Assembly (NCBI RefSeq): GCF_041260155.1
Contig: NC_091946.1
Coordinates: forward strand, 15,892,573 to 15,956,572
Source: Ptychodera flava
Taxonomy: Eukaryota > Hemichordata > Enteropneusta > Ptychoderidae
DNA length: 64,000 bases
Reading direction: 5' to 3'
Shown: in pieces, positions 1-13,000 of the stretch
Position numbering within the stretch: position 1 is the first letter of the stretch
Layout of the letters: each line of letters opens with the position of its first letter
Translations under genes and position numbers: made by a program
Notes under the pieces: generated by a model
Told to the model about the DNA's origin: nothing
Databases searched by the model: none
Seen by the model: the letters and a program-made list of their open reading frames with translations, nothing else

Positions 1-257
1 AAAGAGCCTTTCACAGTGTGCTTTTCAAACACCGGAAAGCAGGCACTAGTACTGAAAGCAGGCACTAGTATTGACCGGAAATCTATTACAATGCAAAAAA
101 AGAAAAAGAAAGAAAGAAAAAAAAACCATTAACACAAAACCAAAAGTTCGGTAATCTATCTAAGTACCTAAACAAACTAAATGTTGACAGATTAGTACAG
201 CGTCTAGTCAAACTCAACTTGCCCAAACCAAACTCAAAGCATCCAGAACTCCCGTCG

Positions 258-329
258 ATTATGACACTACACATCGGATACATTATGACACTACACATCG
301 GATACATTATGACACCATACATCGGATCG
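258..329. repeat. 24-bp tandem repeat, three copies
   Basis: Three head-to-tail copies of a 24-bp unit beginning ATTATGACACTACACATCGG occur at 258-281, 282-305 and 306-329. The first two are identical and the third carries a small change in the middle. A minisatellite; no function is inferred. Confidence 0.9.
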
Positions 330-1600
330 CGCACAATAGAGTCAGTCAACAGTGACTAACTCTCTCAATAACGAATCTGGCTTCTCCTCTTCAACGGAAG
401 ACGACTATCACACAACCAAACGGGGATACATATCAACAGGGCGACTGATGAAGGGGCCTCACGTTTGGTTCCGAAACACCGTTAAGACGAATCACTCACG
501 CATAAAACCGGTTTACCGGGGACCAAGATCACATAACCAGGGTCAAAGCACTATCGATTCACCGGTATTTCGCCATGTATTCCACACAAAATAACTACAA
601 TGATCCACTCATTCACTATATCGTACCACTTACAACATTAAATCCGATGTGTGAAGTACTTGTCATTTCCTTTGTATATATTGCTTACCAATAAAACATA
701 ATGAAAAGGCTATCTTCTTTCTTTACGGTATCAAACATATGAAGTGTATTTCAGATAGCAGCATTGTGTAAAGGAAATCATAGGGTTACATCTTTTAATC
801 TGAAAATCAGTGTTAGTCATAGTCACAGAGGGCTGTTTAGCGCCACACTTTCGAAAGAAAATAAAGATTAATATATTTTGCTCTTAAGGCTACCATTCCA
901 ACGCAGTAGAAGGCTCGAAGATGCACCTCCAATTAAAACAGCGAATATTTAAAATTAATTTCAAAGACTTTGTGCTAGAGATATGAAGATCTGTCTTTGT
1001 ATAATATTTATTTCCATGTCAATCTCACGCTTTGCCAGTTACTAGTCGCTTTTACTAATTATCAACTGTATCAGCTATAAAGTTGCCTATAGGTACTTAA
1101 TTATTTACTAATATGGGGTCACCATTAGCGGAAGGGCTCGAACATTTATTTCCGATGCTATATTATCCCCGTTTTTCCTCCATTACTTATATGAATGTAC
1201 ACGAATGACATTTCCTCCGAAATTACCAAAAAGATTTCCTTTCATAGGAAATACGATACATTTATAAGAGAGGCGGATATTTGATATTTAATTGATTTTA
1301 CACATTTATCGATGTAGAAAGAGAAAGATGATGACGAAAGATGTTCAATATATTTTCTTAAAATATATCAACTTGCCAGACTTAGTTACTCACTTTCAAC
1401 CCATTCACCATCTGCACAAACCGTTTGTACTTGTTCTTCAGAAGTGAAATTTAGGAACCCATACCTGGTGAACTTTCATCGGTCTATGTTAACTGAATCA
1501 AATCACCCCTCACAAACAAGTAATGGTTTCAAGACATTCACTTAAGATTCTATTTCGAAAGAAATGCAGGCTTATATTTTGCCCAATTTAATGGTATTGG

Positions 1601-1669
<69 letters not shown>

Positions 1670-1680
1670 TGTCAGGGCCT

Positions 1681-1712
<32 letters not shown>
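1601..1712. repeat. TA dinucleotide microsatellite, interrupted
   Basis: Two long TA runs (about 1601-1669 and 1684-1712) are separated by a palindromic GTCAGGGCCTGAC block, which is the left terminus of the MITE-like element at 1670-2137. Open frames made of Ile/Tyr codons here are artefacts of the repeat. Confidence 0.95.
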
Positions 1713-1716
<4 letters not shown>

Positions 1717-2137
1717 TAGGAATTAGGAAGTTATGCTGCACAAAGGGTTTTAAAACGGAGGCTAAAAATGGGGAAAGGCTCAATCAATAAAAGGAATACC
1801 AAGCATAATTTTCGTGAAATATAAGTTTGCAGCATGTCATTCTTAGCATTAATCGATATTTGTGAATTATTACCTCTAAATGACTGTGAATGTTCTTTCA
1901 GTGTCTATAACAAGCATGTTTAGTAGTATATTTGTTAATTATATTGATTTTGATCGATTTACACTCTGCAAACGTCCTTAAGAAATGTCGTAATTGCAAT
2001 CTCCTTAAACCAGCAAAGGAAATTACCAATGTGACACCGACTGTTGGTGAGCGATTAAATGTAATTTTCTTTTCAAGCAAAATTATTAATTTTGACGAAG
2101 AGACTAACCAGGCCGTATTATATGTCAGGCCCTGACA
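1670..2137. mobile_element. MITE-like element with 19-bp inverted termini
   Basis: The sequence starts with TGTCAGGGCCTGACATATA (1670) and ends with the exact reverse complement of those 19 bases (ending 2137), giving an element of 468 bp. Each terminus is itself nearly palindromic (TGTCAGGGCCTGACA). The left terminus abuts TA microsatellite DNA, so a target-site duplication cannot be read. The interior has no recognisable transposase; a 67-codon open frame at 1932-2135 resembles nothing I know. Inference: a short non-autonomous DNA transposon. Confidence 0.6.
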
Positions 2138-2606
2138 GTAGATTTCAACCGTTGATTAATACTTTGTATTGAATAATCTGATACTGTCGACAAAATTGGA
2201 ATTATATTAGTAAGAATAATTTAGATAGCGAAAATGCTCACGACATATTGAGGTTGTGAAAACTGGAACAACATACTACTGTTACAACTTTGTACTAAAT
2301 TATTCTTTCAAAATTCTGAATAACATCAATCGAACACCATTTTTGTCGATACATATTATTTAGAGGGACGTTTCACACCATGCCAGTTTTCACTCAGTAT
2401 GCCATGTGTTTACTAACTACGATAAATATTTGAATTTATCTTTACAGCAATAATTATTGCTCTTCCGTTGGTAATCGGTGTGTTTCAATATGTAAGGGGA
2501 CATGAATACCAGTCCATTTTATTTTTAGATGGGAACTTTAGAACTGTCGGCAGTTTCGGACTTAAATACCTGGTAGCAAGTGGCCTTTTATTAATCCATT
2601 TTAGAC

Positions 2607-5600
2607 ATGGCGGTTAAAGGCAGTGTGGTGGCACTTCTCGTCATTTCTTCAATTTCATTTAATGTAGCGTCGTTATCCTTGGACAAGGTAAGTGAACTTC
2701 TGCAAGTACACAGTTTAAATCATTAACTCAATGGCAAAGCTTTATTTTGATAGTTTCGTATGGATCCTGAATAGTACTTCCATCTGATGCGATGAACGGC
2801 CCTTCTTCGGTCTCCTTTAGCAACTATATCAGTATTGGATTTGGTCCAGCAAAATTCCATTCATGGCGTCACTGCAGCAAACCTACAGAGGATAAATTGT
2901 TCACTATTTGTTCAACAGGCGATCGAAGCGAGCATAAAAGAAACCGATGTTTAAGAAAATGAAATTTCCAAAATCACTATAAATGACTCTAAAGCCATAG
3001 AAGTAAATTAGTATGTAAAGCTGTTTTTTGGTGTTTCGATAATAGGCTTGTGAAGAATATTCAAGAGCAAGGGTAATGATGAGTCATGTAGCTGATATTG
3101 TTACTTTGTGGATCTACCTCGATTAATTGGAATACCATTCTTCTTAAACGTCTTTTGGCCTACAGAGCTAGCTTCGTTATAAACAATGAAAGCGGTCTTT
3201 CTGTTTTTTCTTCCATTCTCCCATAAAACAACCAACCAACAATTTAAAATTCTGTCTGTTTGATCTCCCTCTCTCCGCCTCTCTCTCGCACCCCCATCCC
3301 CAACACAGGCACTACCAGAAGAGGCAGTCCAACGATATGCGAAGGCCGCAGGCTTGGATGAAGGTAAGAAAAAGTGATGTGACAATGATACTATCAGTTT
3401 CTGTTTGCTGTTTTGTTCGCTTTGATTGCCTTTGATAACAATACAGAAAGATGAGGCGTTTGGTCTTCGTCTCTATAACCCCAATAACTTCGACGAATTC
3501 TTGTCTATTATGTACTTCATAAGGTGTAAAGTGTATCTGATAGCGAAATGCCCAAAAGTTCGTCAAAAAAGTAAAGGAAATTTCAATAAAATATTTAGCT
3601 CGTGAAGGTTGTCATTTTATATTTTTCATGTTTTCGTATTAATCTACAAGGAAAGTTTTGAACATTTTTTCTTAAAACCTTCGGACAAATTTGCCAACAT
3701 CTGATTGTTATCCAAATCAGTGATTTAACCATTGCCGATCTTGTCGACTGCGCACAATTTCAGAGTGGTACAGTAACTTCTGTTCGTTGGAATGGCGCCC
3801 TATCGGGCATAATAGGTCTTACGCCAGGGAAGGAGGTGTGGGGAAAATAATATATGACTGTAAATCATGCTGATTGCATGGATTCACAAAATTGCAAAAG
3901 AGTGATACGTTTAACATAAATAAACATGTTGCCTTACAACATGTTTTCTGAGACTTTTCATCGCTATCGCTTGTGTGTCCAATCAAAACATTATGTGTGA
4001 TTTTCTGTGTTGTATTTGTCTTTTATCCTTGTATCAATTATTTGAACATATTGAATGACTTGGCAACAGCATTAGATTGCCAGCCTTCGCGCGTCTCGTA
4101 ATATAAAAAGCCCGGGAGTTGTCAACAGGCCCTGTATATCAAGCCATTTTCGACGTCTTTCTTGCCTATATTGTGTAGACATGTGTCATCTTTATGGCGT
4201 TTTGCAAATCGCTCAAAAGCAGGAAGTTCCATTTGTTCTTTATCCATGTAACTGACCTTTGCACACTGGCATTAATTTCAGGAGGAGAATATGACGTTGT
4301 CTATCCTAAATTTAGCCAACGTTGGAAAAGGGAGGCCACCGTCGATGATGATGACGTGGATGATCATGTTACAGTGACTGCATTTGGTGAAACGTACAAT
4401 TTACGCTTGAAACGAAGTGATGGTAAGTCAGTACCCTACTGTCGTTTTACTGAGCTTCATTTTGTACAGCTGTAAATCGTAACATATTTTCCCTGCATTT
4501 TCTGCATTTGGTGAAACGTACAATTTACGCTTGAAACGAAGTGATGGTAAGTCAGTACCCTACTGTCGTTTTACTGAGCTTCATTTTATACAGCTGTAAA
4601 TCGTAACATATTTTCCCAAATATTTTGCAAGTAAAAAGCATGTCGTCTTTTACTAACAATTATACGTAAGTCATGTTCAAACGCCTTGTTTCCAACGTGT
4701 CAGCACAAGTTTAATCTATATGACGGCCTTCGTGATCGTTACAGATCTAAATTCGTACAAAGGACAGGAATTCATGTGTGAACATAATAGTCGTGTATCG
4801 TACAAAATGCATTGTAGAGGGAAGGCAAAGACGTGTAACATATATTTCAACAGATATCAAGAAGAAGAAAAGATTATTGTTTCGTTGACATGTATAATGA
4901 AAATAGCATGAAAAGTTACAACCAGTGTACATATAGCAGACGTCTGTGACTATATCAAACAGTAATGATAAATAGACAGATGAGGAATCATGGGAAGATA
5001 AACGAATGTGTTACGAATCGTTTTTGCCATGTTGCTGTAAGACATGGACTCTACAACATGTGCATATGCAAATATGCATAATCACATGTATAAGCACAAA
5101 TTGTTGAGCTTATCTTCATCAAGGCTGTGGCATTTCTTGTCTTTGATATATCTGGCACTGCATTCTTAAATACCCAATGGTCCCAGCTCGTTCCCCTTTC
5201 TTTCACAGATTTCTTTGTTACGCCATTCGTGGAATACTGCGGCACTGGTGGCATTCGCTCTGACTGGTTTCCTTTTGATGCTGACAAGTCATGCTTCTAC
5301 AATGGTTACATCACTGGCGTCGAAAACTCCTTAGTTGCCGTTAAATCTTGCAACGGAGATGACGTGGTATGCAATCCGTGGATGTTTATTTTATAATTGT
5401 CACTGGAAGTGTACAAATGTGAAGCACATAGTCTCCCATCAAACCTGTTTTCCATTTCTTGCTATTCGGACATCTGATACTTGCCTCCATTTTCCTATCA
5501 TTCAAAGATCGGTAAATTGTTATAGTATGAACACAAATGTATAACTGTCTTTTAAAACAACCCGTACAATAAGCCACTTCTTCAATGCTGTGAGCTCTCA

Positions 5601-6122
5601 TTTGACTTTTTCAATTATAACTAGAATGAAGTCAACATTGTTATGTTGTCTTCCATGTAACCTGATTTCCGTTTCTTTCTATTCGTGCAACATATTTTAC
5701 ATCCGATAGCGTTTTCCTATCTTTCCAAGAATTTACATTAATTTTTTACGATGTCACGCTCGGACAAAAAATGAAGCAATTAAGTGTAATCGATGTGATA
5801 AACACATGGACAATGCTTGTGAATGCCAACACAAACAAGCGCTTGATTAAGCTGACACTAGTATTTTACGTTATTCTTGATATCACCTGTTCTTGCCTTG
5901 CCAATGGTGAAAATAGTGCATTAACCAACTTGTGTTTGGTGCATTTTTCAAAAAATAAACAATAAAACAAGACCGGTTGGTTGATTGGAAACTACACCTT
6001 ATTTCTGCATCCGTTGAAAAGCCAAGATCTGCCGGTAATCGATGGACATCCACATATAGCATTACTAGTGGAGGAGAACCCCACAGAAGAATTGTGGCAG
6101 AACGACATATTGATACCAAAAG
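2607..6122 (+). CDS. Exons 1-5: signal peptide and ADAM-type propeptide
   Basis: Exon 1 encodes a 27-residue start with a hydrophobic core ([15 protein letters not shown]) typical of a signal peptide. Exons 2-5 encode a reprolysin-family propeptide, recognisable by YDVVYPK (residues 49-55), the CFYNGYITG block and [10 protein letters not shown], all standard pieces of ADAM/ADAMTS prodomains. A furin-type motif RWKR lies at residues 59-62, and a minimal RETR site at 206-209 in exon 6, just before the catalytic domain, is the likelier activation cut. Splice phases run 0, 1, 1, 0, 1 and join without stops. Confidence 0.88.
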
Positions 6123-6977
6123 GTAATACAGATAGTTAGCGAATTTTATTCATCACAGAGCTGTGGAATTCTGAAAGCAGTATGCTGTACGTTGAATTTG
6201 GCCATAAAAGGCTCATTATATTTGATATTCCAGTGTTACAGTAAGGAACGACGATTTGTTATTTTTATATCAGGCCCCCTTCACTGTTTAACACCAATAT
6301 TATGCATACATTCTACTATAACAGAACAAGCAAAACGTGTTGCAGAGCACGAGAGGGAAACCAGAGACAATGGCAATGTTCCTCGACCTACATACGTCGA
6401 ATTGATGGTAGCGGTTGACAAAACCGCTCAGGAAAAACTTGGGAAGAACACGATACCTCACGTACTTGCAATGGTTAATATGGTGAGAGATTGTTAAAAT
6501 ACTGTGCTTCATAAAAAATGATTACTAAATGGTTTTTGACATTTGTAATTTTCTTTTTGGTCTTCATTTGCAATTTACAGCTTTATATCAAAACAGGTCC
6601 TGACTATAGTGTTTTTCTTTTACCAGCTTTATAACTCCAGCAAAGTACTCTGAAAAACTTCAAGTGCAACTCATAACATTCTTACATCCAGCTTGATGTT
6701 TGAAGTGTCCCCCCCCCCACATAGTAATATCTGAATGTTTGACATTACTTTTATTGTTGAATAAGATGGGAAGAAAAGGGTTCAATTATTGTAACAGCAA
6801 GTCTACAGCTTGAAATTTGTAATGTTTTCGGTTGATCGTAGGTTGGTACTGCTTATAAACATCCGTCGTCGAAAGATATGAACATCCATGTACGGCTTGT
6901 CAGGTTGATTCTAATTGACGATGACAAGGTATGAATTACTGTTGTCATAGAAGTTCAGTTTAGCTAACATAATGATC

Positions 6978-7069
<92 letters not shown>

Positions 7070-10000
7070 GGTGGTGGTGGTGGTGGTGGTGATAATTGAC
7101 AGAAAGCAAGGTCGTTTTACCGAATGCGTTCCTTTCAAGAAGAACAAATGATCCCAGAAAAGATGACGACGACTTTAACTGCAGTAGTAGCAGCGACAAT
7201 AACAACAACAATCATTATCACTATCATCTTTATCATCTAAGCCCATCCTTAACTCTCCGTCTTTACGATTACTTAAATAAAGTGCAAACCATATTTTAAT
7301 ATGGCGGACGATGTCTATGACCGTCTGGACAATTTTGCTGGTTGGGCGGATGCCATCAACGTTGAAGATGACGATAGTCCTTTGCACTTCGACTATGGTT
7401 TCCTTATTACTGAGTAAGTAAACAATGCGTTTATAATCTAATGTTATTTGCAAATCTTTATTTCGAAATGAACTATTAAAGTATGAAACATAACACAATA
7501 GCTAATTAACGTAGGCTTTCCATGGAAGTGTTGGTTTTAATGATGTATTCATAACTGATTAAGAAAAAGTCATGTCATCGAATGTCATAAGGTTTTTAAC
7601 GACGTCTGTAACATCCATTGTGACACTACCAAACGAAAGCAACTATAATGTGGATCAAGCATGCGCGCATAAAATAAATGTTTGCGATCTACGGTAACAC
7701 GTCATTTCATGATAATCTCACTTGCATACGAAAGTTTCCCCCAAACGTTACATGCATCTTGGCCTAAATCATCAAAGCTTGTTGAAATTATACGGAAGAT
7801 TCTTTTTTGTTGAAATAAGAAATACCATGTGTGATGTTTCCCGTTAGAAGACTTGTATTTTTGTTTCATAAACCATCCAGAAAGGACTGGGTTAATTCTG
7901 ACGTTGGTGGTCTAGCATACAGGGGAACAATGTGCGGTTATTGGGCCGTTGGCTTGTGCCCTATCAGCACCTCCGTCAGTTGCTTTGGCCATGAAATGTC
8001 GCACACGTAAGTTACTATACTTATATAAGCTATAAAAAATTAAAAAGGCCTTTTTCGCTGTTATTGATGCCGATTTTGAACTTCTTATTACAACATTTGC
8101 AAGAAATAAATGCACCTTCACATTGCAATTGCACTGCATGAAAACCCAATAATTCAGATAAATTAACATTAATGAGTTGCCTGTATTATAGTATAATACA
8201 CGTGAATTCACATGAATCCACATGAATACAGGCTTGCTGAATACAAAAAATGAATTATTGACTGTATTCATCTGTATATGCACTTTTCAGCTAAAATACA
8301 GACAATAATCCATGCTAATACAGTAAGTATTATAGGGTTTTTATGCATTGCAATTGTGCGTAATAAGTGCTTAATGAGTCACCATGTTCTTGGAACTAAA
8401 AGTAATTATCTTCGTAAAAACGATAGCAATCGTTTGTTCCGTTATTCCTAAATATAAGTAATATATGTAATATATACGTCGCTCAGGATTACTTAACCAA
8501 GAAATTCCGAGGAACAAGTCCAACTCCCATTCGGCCTAAGAGGGCGCGTTTCCATTCATGATTGTCCGTTTTCAGAAAATGAACTAATATTGTGTAATGT
8601 TCGAAGTTGCTCCTGAATGAAGATGCTCCATACATTTTACAAACCAATTAGATTGCAATGTGCATTTACCTTTCGTACAACCATCCACATATTGTACACT
8701 GTGCAAAAATCTTAGCTACTGGTAGTGTAATGCCGTAAGTTGCCACCTTTATGAACCCTATTTGACGTCTACAACCTTACACTCAGATTCACCCAATACT
8801 TGTAAAGTAAAACTTTGGTTCCCGGTTCTATCTTTATTTTTTGTGCAAAACAACATAAATAATGCAAATAATATTGTAACTGGTTTAACCTGAAAGCTAC
8901 CGCAGGCAGAGTACCTTAAAGACAAGACACATATACGTAATAATGTTTGTTTTCAATGTATCTATCCAAATTAAGTCATGATTTGTTTGCATGAGTCCTA
9001 CCAAACGATACAATCCGTTGCTTCATGCCGCCCGGAAACGGTGAGATTAGCGGATTGCACCATTGCAAGTTATAATTAGAGAATTAGGCCAAAGGTCATC
9101 CGAGATCATTTAATAAACAAACCTGGAAATAAATGAGTTCGCGTGCAAGAAAACAAAACCTGTAGCTCTATTGATTAACCTAGGACTTGATATATGCATA
9201 ACTAACGTAGAAGAGACGTTGCAATGAACTTCCCACATGAGGTGGCTTCTGTCTACGAATACTGAGGGCTCTGTCCTATTGTGATTGTTGAAATACTTGT
9301 AAAAGGTCAAATTTTGTCCAAGGTCATAAAATGTGGGATTACAGCCATCGAATCGTATCTCTTGCCCTAATGGTAAGCCTACAATTAAATGTTGGTATGC
9401 ACTCTAGACATGACATAAAGCTTGATTGGCGATTTGTCATGAAATATCACACAGTTTAAAGATAGAGTTACACTGGTCATATCTAAAATCTTATTCAATA
9501 ACGACAGACACTTAATGAATTCAAGTTTCGTTGATTCTCGCTTGAGTTGAGCGTGTAAAGATGGCAGACATCGTGAGAAATCGATTCCTGCAGAACATAT
9601 TGAAAAGAACTCGTCATGAAGTATTCTTGTTACTTTGAGAATTACCCGCAGCAATAACAAACTATTATATTAAATGATTGTAAATGGTAATGCTTATACA
9701 GTATCTTGACTTGCTACATTGCAAAGGTGCTTTTAAAATTCCAAAAAAGGGTCAATTTATACATGTCGTTTGTCCTCTATGTATCCAACGATTGAAGGCG
9801 CGTGCTATGTAACATTTGTTTTTGAGCCAGCCAGAAAGTCAAAAGGGCTAAAAGGTGCATTAAGGCTTATGATATATTAAGTATCACGGTGGCAGAAGAG
9901 TGGAGGTAATTTGTCAAGTACATCTTTCCCAGCAAAATACTGTGTTCTACGACTATAAGACAATAATCCACAATGTCAATCGCACATTTACTAGCTCGCA

Positions 10001-13000
10001 TTTAACCTAATTGAAGTAATTTGTCATGTATAGTACGAAACCTTTCTTTGAATTAACATTTAATTTATATATTTACAATAGGCTTGGCCTTAATCATGAA
10101 CTAGAGATTTGTCCTTGGTCAACCGATAAAGGTTTTCATTCTGGCGGATACTACAAATTCACGGAATGCAACAGAAATGAACTCAAAGATTACATGATGT
10201 GAGTATATAGCTATGTTGAAACCTGATCTGAAAGTACATATTCACTCATTAATTTCGAAGTCATGCGAATTTCACATGTATGTATGTATGTATGTATGTA
10301 TGTATGTATGTATGTATGTATGTATGTATGTATGTATGTATGTATGTATGTATAATAAAAGATGTCAATACTAAAAGTAATATCATAATTTTTAAAATTT
10401 ATCACAGAAAGTATCGACAACCTTCCTCGTGTTTGTACGATGAACCTTCACCACAAACTACCTTTCCATGGCCTGGGTATGGTAAAACAGAAAAAGTGAT
10501 TTCGGGAGAAGCCTTTACTCCAGACGTGCAGTGTATGGGTTATTATTATGGAAGAAGCACAGGAGAGTGTCCATGGAAAACTTTAGAAGTACAGGTATGG
10601 ACATTTCCGATGTCCCTTAATTGCCGTCAATGTAATGAGACCTTTATTTGACATTTGCAATGATCACTGAGAGGCTAGAAGGTATAGAAATAATCCAAGG
10701 TTTTGGTATGCTGCGCAATATAAAGCACGATCCGCTATGCGATTTCCATACCGATCTAACCCTACCAAGATCGAGTGGATATCCGCTTGTTGAGATGATC
10801 ATTGCTATTATTAGTCGGGTCGGAAGGTAGGGTTCCCATGCACCCCATGGATGTATTTTTTTAACCTACATTTTTGTAATCCTTAGGGTCTATATTTAAT
10901 GAATTTTGATGTTCCCAAAATCAAATCGTGTCCCATGGGTTCATTTGGCGCCATCTTTGCCGCCATCTTGGCCGCCATCTTGGATTTCAACGATGGGGTA
11001 GGGGTCACGTATCTACCGCTCGACGGAAACAGAAACAATAAAATACTATAAACGTTACATTTTTAGAAAGCCAAGATCATGGCCTTTTCATTGATATATA
11101 ACTTAATAGGGATTAATTAATATTCGAACATCGATTAGACTTTATAACGGCCATTGGCCGTAAATCGTAAAATTTGCTAAATTTCACACCCAATAATTAA
11201 GTTCCCGTTCCTCCAAACAATTTTTCATAAGGTATTTATATATTTTTTGGAAGACCTCAGTGCAATAAACAAGAAAAACAAGATTAAAAGTATGTGTCTT
11301 GAGATTTAGTGGGTGCATGAGCTTGTTTTCTTATTACGCGGTATGCCACATATCCGTGTGTAACATAAGGGTAGGGGTAATGTTTCCCTTTCTGTTTCGA
11401 ATCATGAATGATGAAACCATAAAAATGTTACATTTTTTGAAAGTGCTGCATCAGACCTTTCTAAAAATATATAGATTTATGGGGAAAAATTGCATATTTA
11501 AAAGTTACAAAGCTAAACCTTTCGGTTTGTGTCGATTTTAAGTGATTTTTTAAGAACGAAATTACAACATATGGAGTAGGGGTAATGTTTCCCTTTCTGC
11601 CTCGAGCCATGAATTACGAAACCATATAACTATTACACTGTTTGAAAGCTCTGAAATTGGCCTTCCCAAATATGTATAGTTTTATTGGGAAAAGTCCATA
11701 TTTTAAAGTTACAAAGCTTATGCCTTTCAGCTTGTGTAAATTTTAAGTGATTTTTTAAGGACGAAATTACAACATATGGGGTAGGGGTAATGTTTCCCTT
11801 TCTGCCTCGAGCCATGAATTATGAAACCATATAAATGTTATACTGTTTGAAAGCTCTGAAATGGGCCTTTCCAAACATGTATAGTTTTATTGGGAAAAGT
11901 TGCATATTTGAAAGTTACAAAGCTTAAGCCTTTCAGTTTGTGTCAATTTTAAGTGATTTTTTGAACAAAATTATAATATAAGGGGTAGGGGTAATGTTTC
12001 CCGTTCTGCCTTGAACCATGAATTATGAAACCATATAAATGTTATACTGTTTGAAAGCTCTGAAATTGGCCTTTCCAAACATGTATAGTTTTATTGGGGA
12101 AAATTGCATATTTGAAAGTTACAAAGCTTAAGCCGTGCAGTTTGTGTCAATTTTAAGTGATTTTTGAACAATATGCACAAAACAGTTAGTCCGTTGGCCA
12201 TGTATCGAAATCATCCCCTCTAAGGCATTTTACCCACTATGATTTTCTGTTAGCTAGTATTCTCAGCTGTCATAATCTGCTTATTTTCCATTTAACTGAT
12301 TGTGTGTGAGAGTGTAACGACTTGTTTGTGAAGGGCTGTCACGCCCTCAGTAGTAAAATAGGAATGGGTTAGGGGTAACATATTTACCGCTAGTCGGAAA
12401 CAAAACAAAAAGTACCATAAACAATACATTCCTAGAAAGCCCAGATATAAGCTTTTTACTTTTATGATAATTATTCGACTTTAGATGGCGCCAACATTCC
12501 GTATGTACATGGCGGTCAGCAGCTGAATCATTCACATAACGAACGTTGATATGGCCTGAAACTTCGGTAATTCATTCAAGCAAACTCTTGTTTGATTAAG
12601 TTGATAGTTTTCCTTTCTTTTTTATTTCGAGTATTTGCCATGGCATGACTGAAACGAACCTTGAAACGAAGGCTGTACGTATCTATATTAGTCCGAGCCT
12701 GAGCGTGATCTGAGAGCAAACAGATCCGCAGATAATGCGAACGATCGCAACCGTTACCAACAGACTCATTATGCAGAGCCATGCCCCAAAACGCCCAACC
12801 AAACTTGGCACTAATCATGATCCCAGTCCATTTCGAGCCGGGCTTTAAGGGAAGTGCGGTGGCCTTTGAAAGACCTTTGGTTTGGTTTTGTACCGTAGTA
12901 TAGGAAGAAAACCCGACCTGTCGTCGTTGCTATGAATGTTTGTGTTGTTTTTAGCCTCTTTTTTGCCTATTTGAAGAATCGTCTTTGCAGCCTTCCATCC

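Larger units (their letters stand above)
1..2606. other. Upstream intergenic region, no gene seen
   Basis: No credible coding sequence is visible in this stretch; the open frames are short, lack domain features and have no consistent splice sites. It holds a two-copy ~19-bp tandem repeat (36-73), a three-copy 24-bp repeat (258-329), TA microsatellites (1601-1712) and a MITE-like element (1670-2137). The promoter of the downstream metalloprotease gene should lie in the last few hundred bases, but I see no clear TATA box or initiator. Confidence 0.6.

Noticed and set aside
352..594. 80-codon plus-strand frame near the left edge
   Set aside because: It has no recognisable domain or splice support and sits in repeat-rich intergenic DNA.
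5771..6119. Frames across intron 4 and exon 5 of the metalloprotease gene in other registers
   Set aside because: The propeptide exon 5972-6122 explains the coding signal in a different frame.
6911..7211. Open frames of poly-Ile, poly-His and poly-Thr
   Set aside because: They are translations of the ATG/GGT microsatellite; the real exon 8 begins at 7283.
10211..10420. Open frames of repeated Tyr-Ile-His-Thr and Met-Tyr-Val-Cys
   Set aside because: They are products of the TATG microsatellite; only the part from 10408 on the plus strand is real coding sequence.
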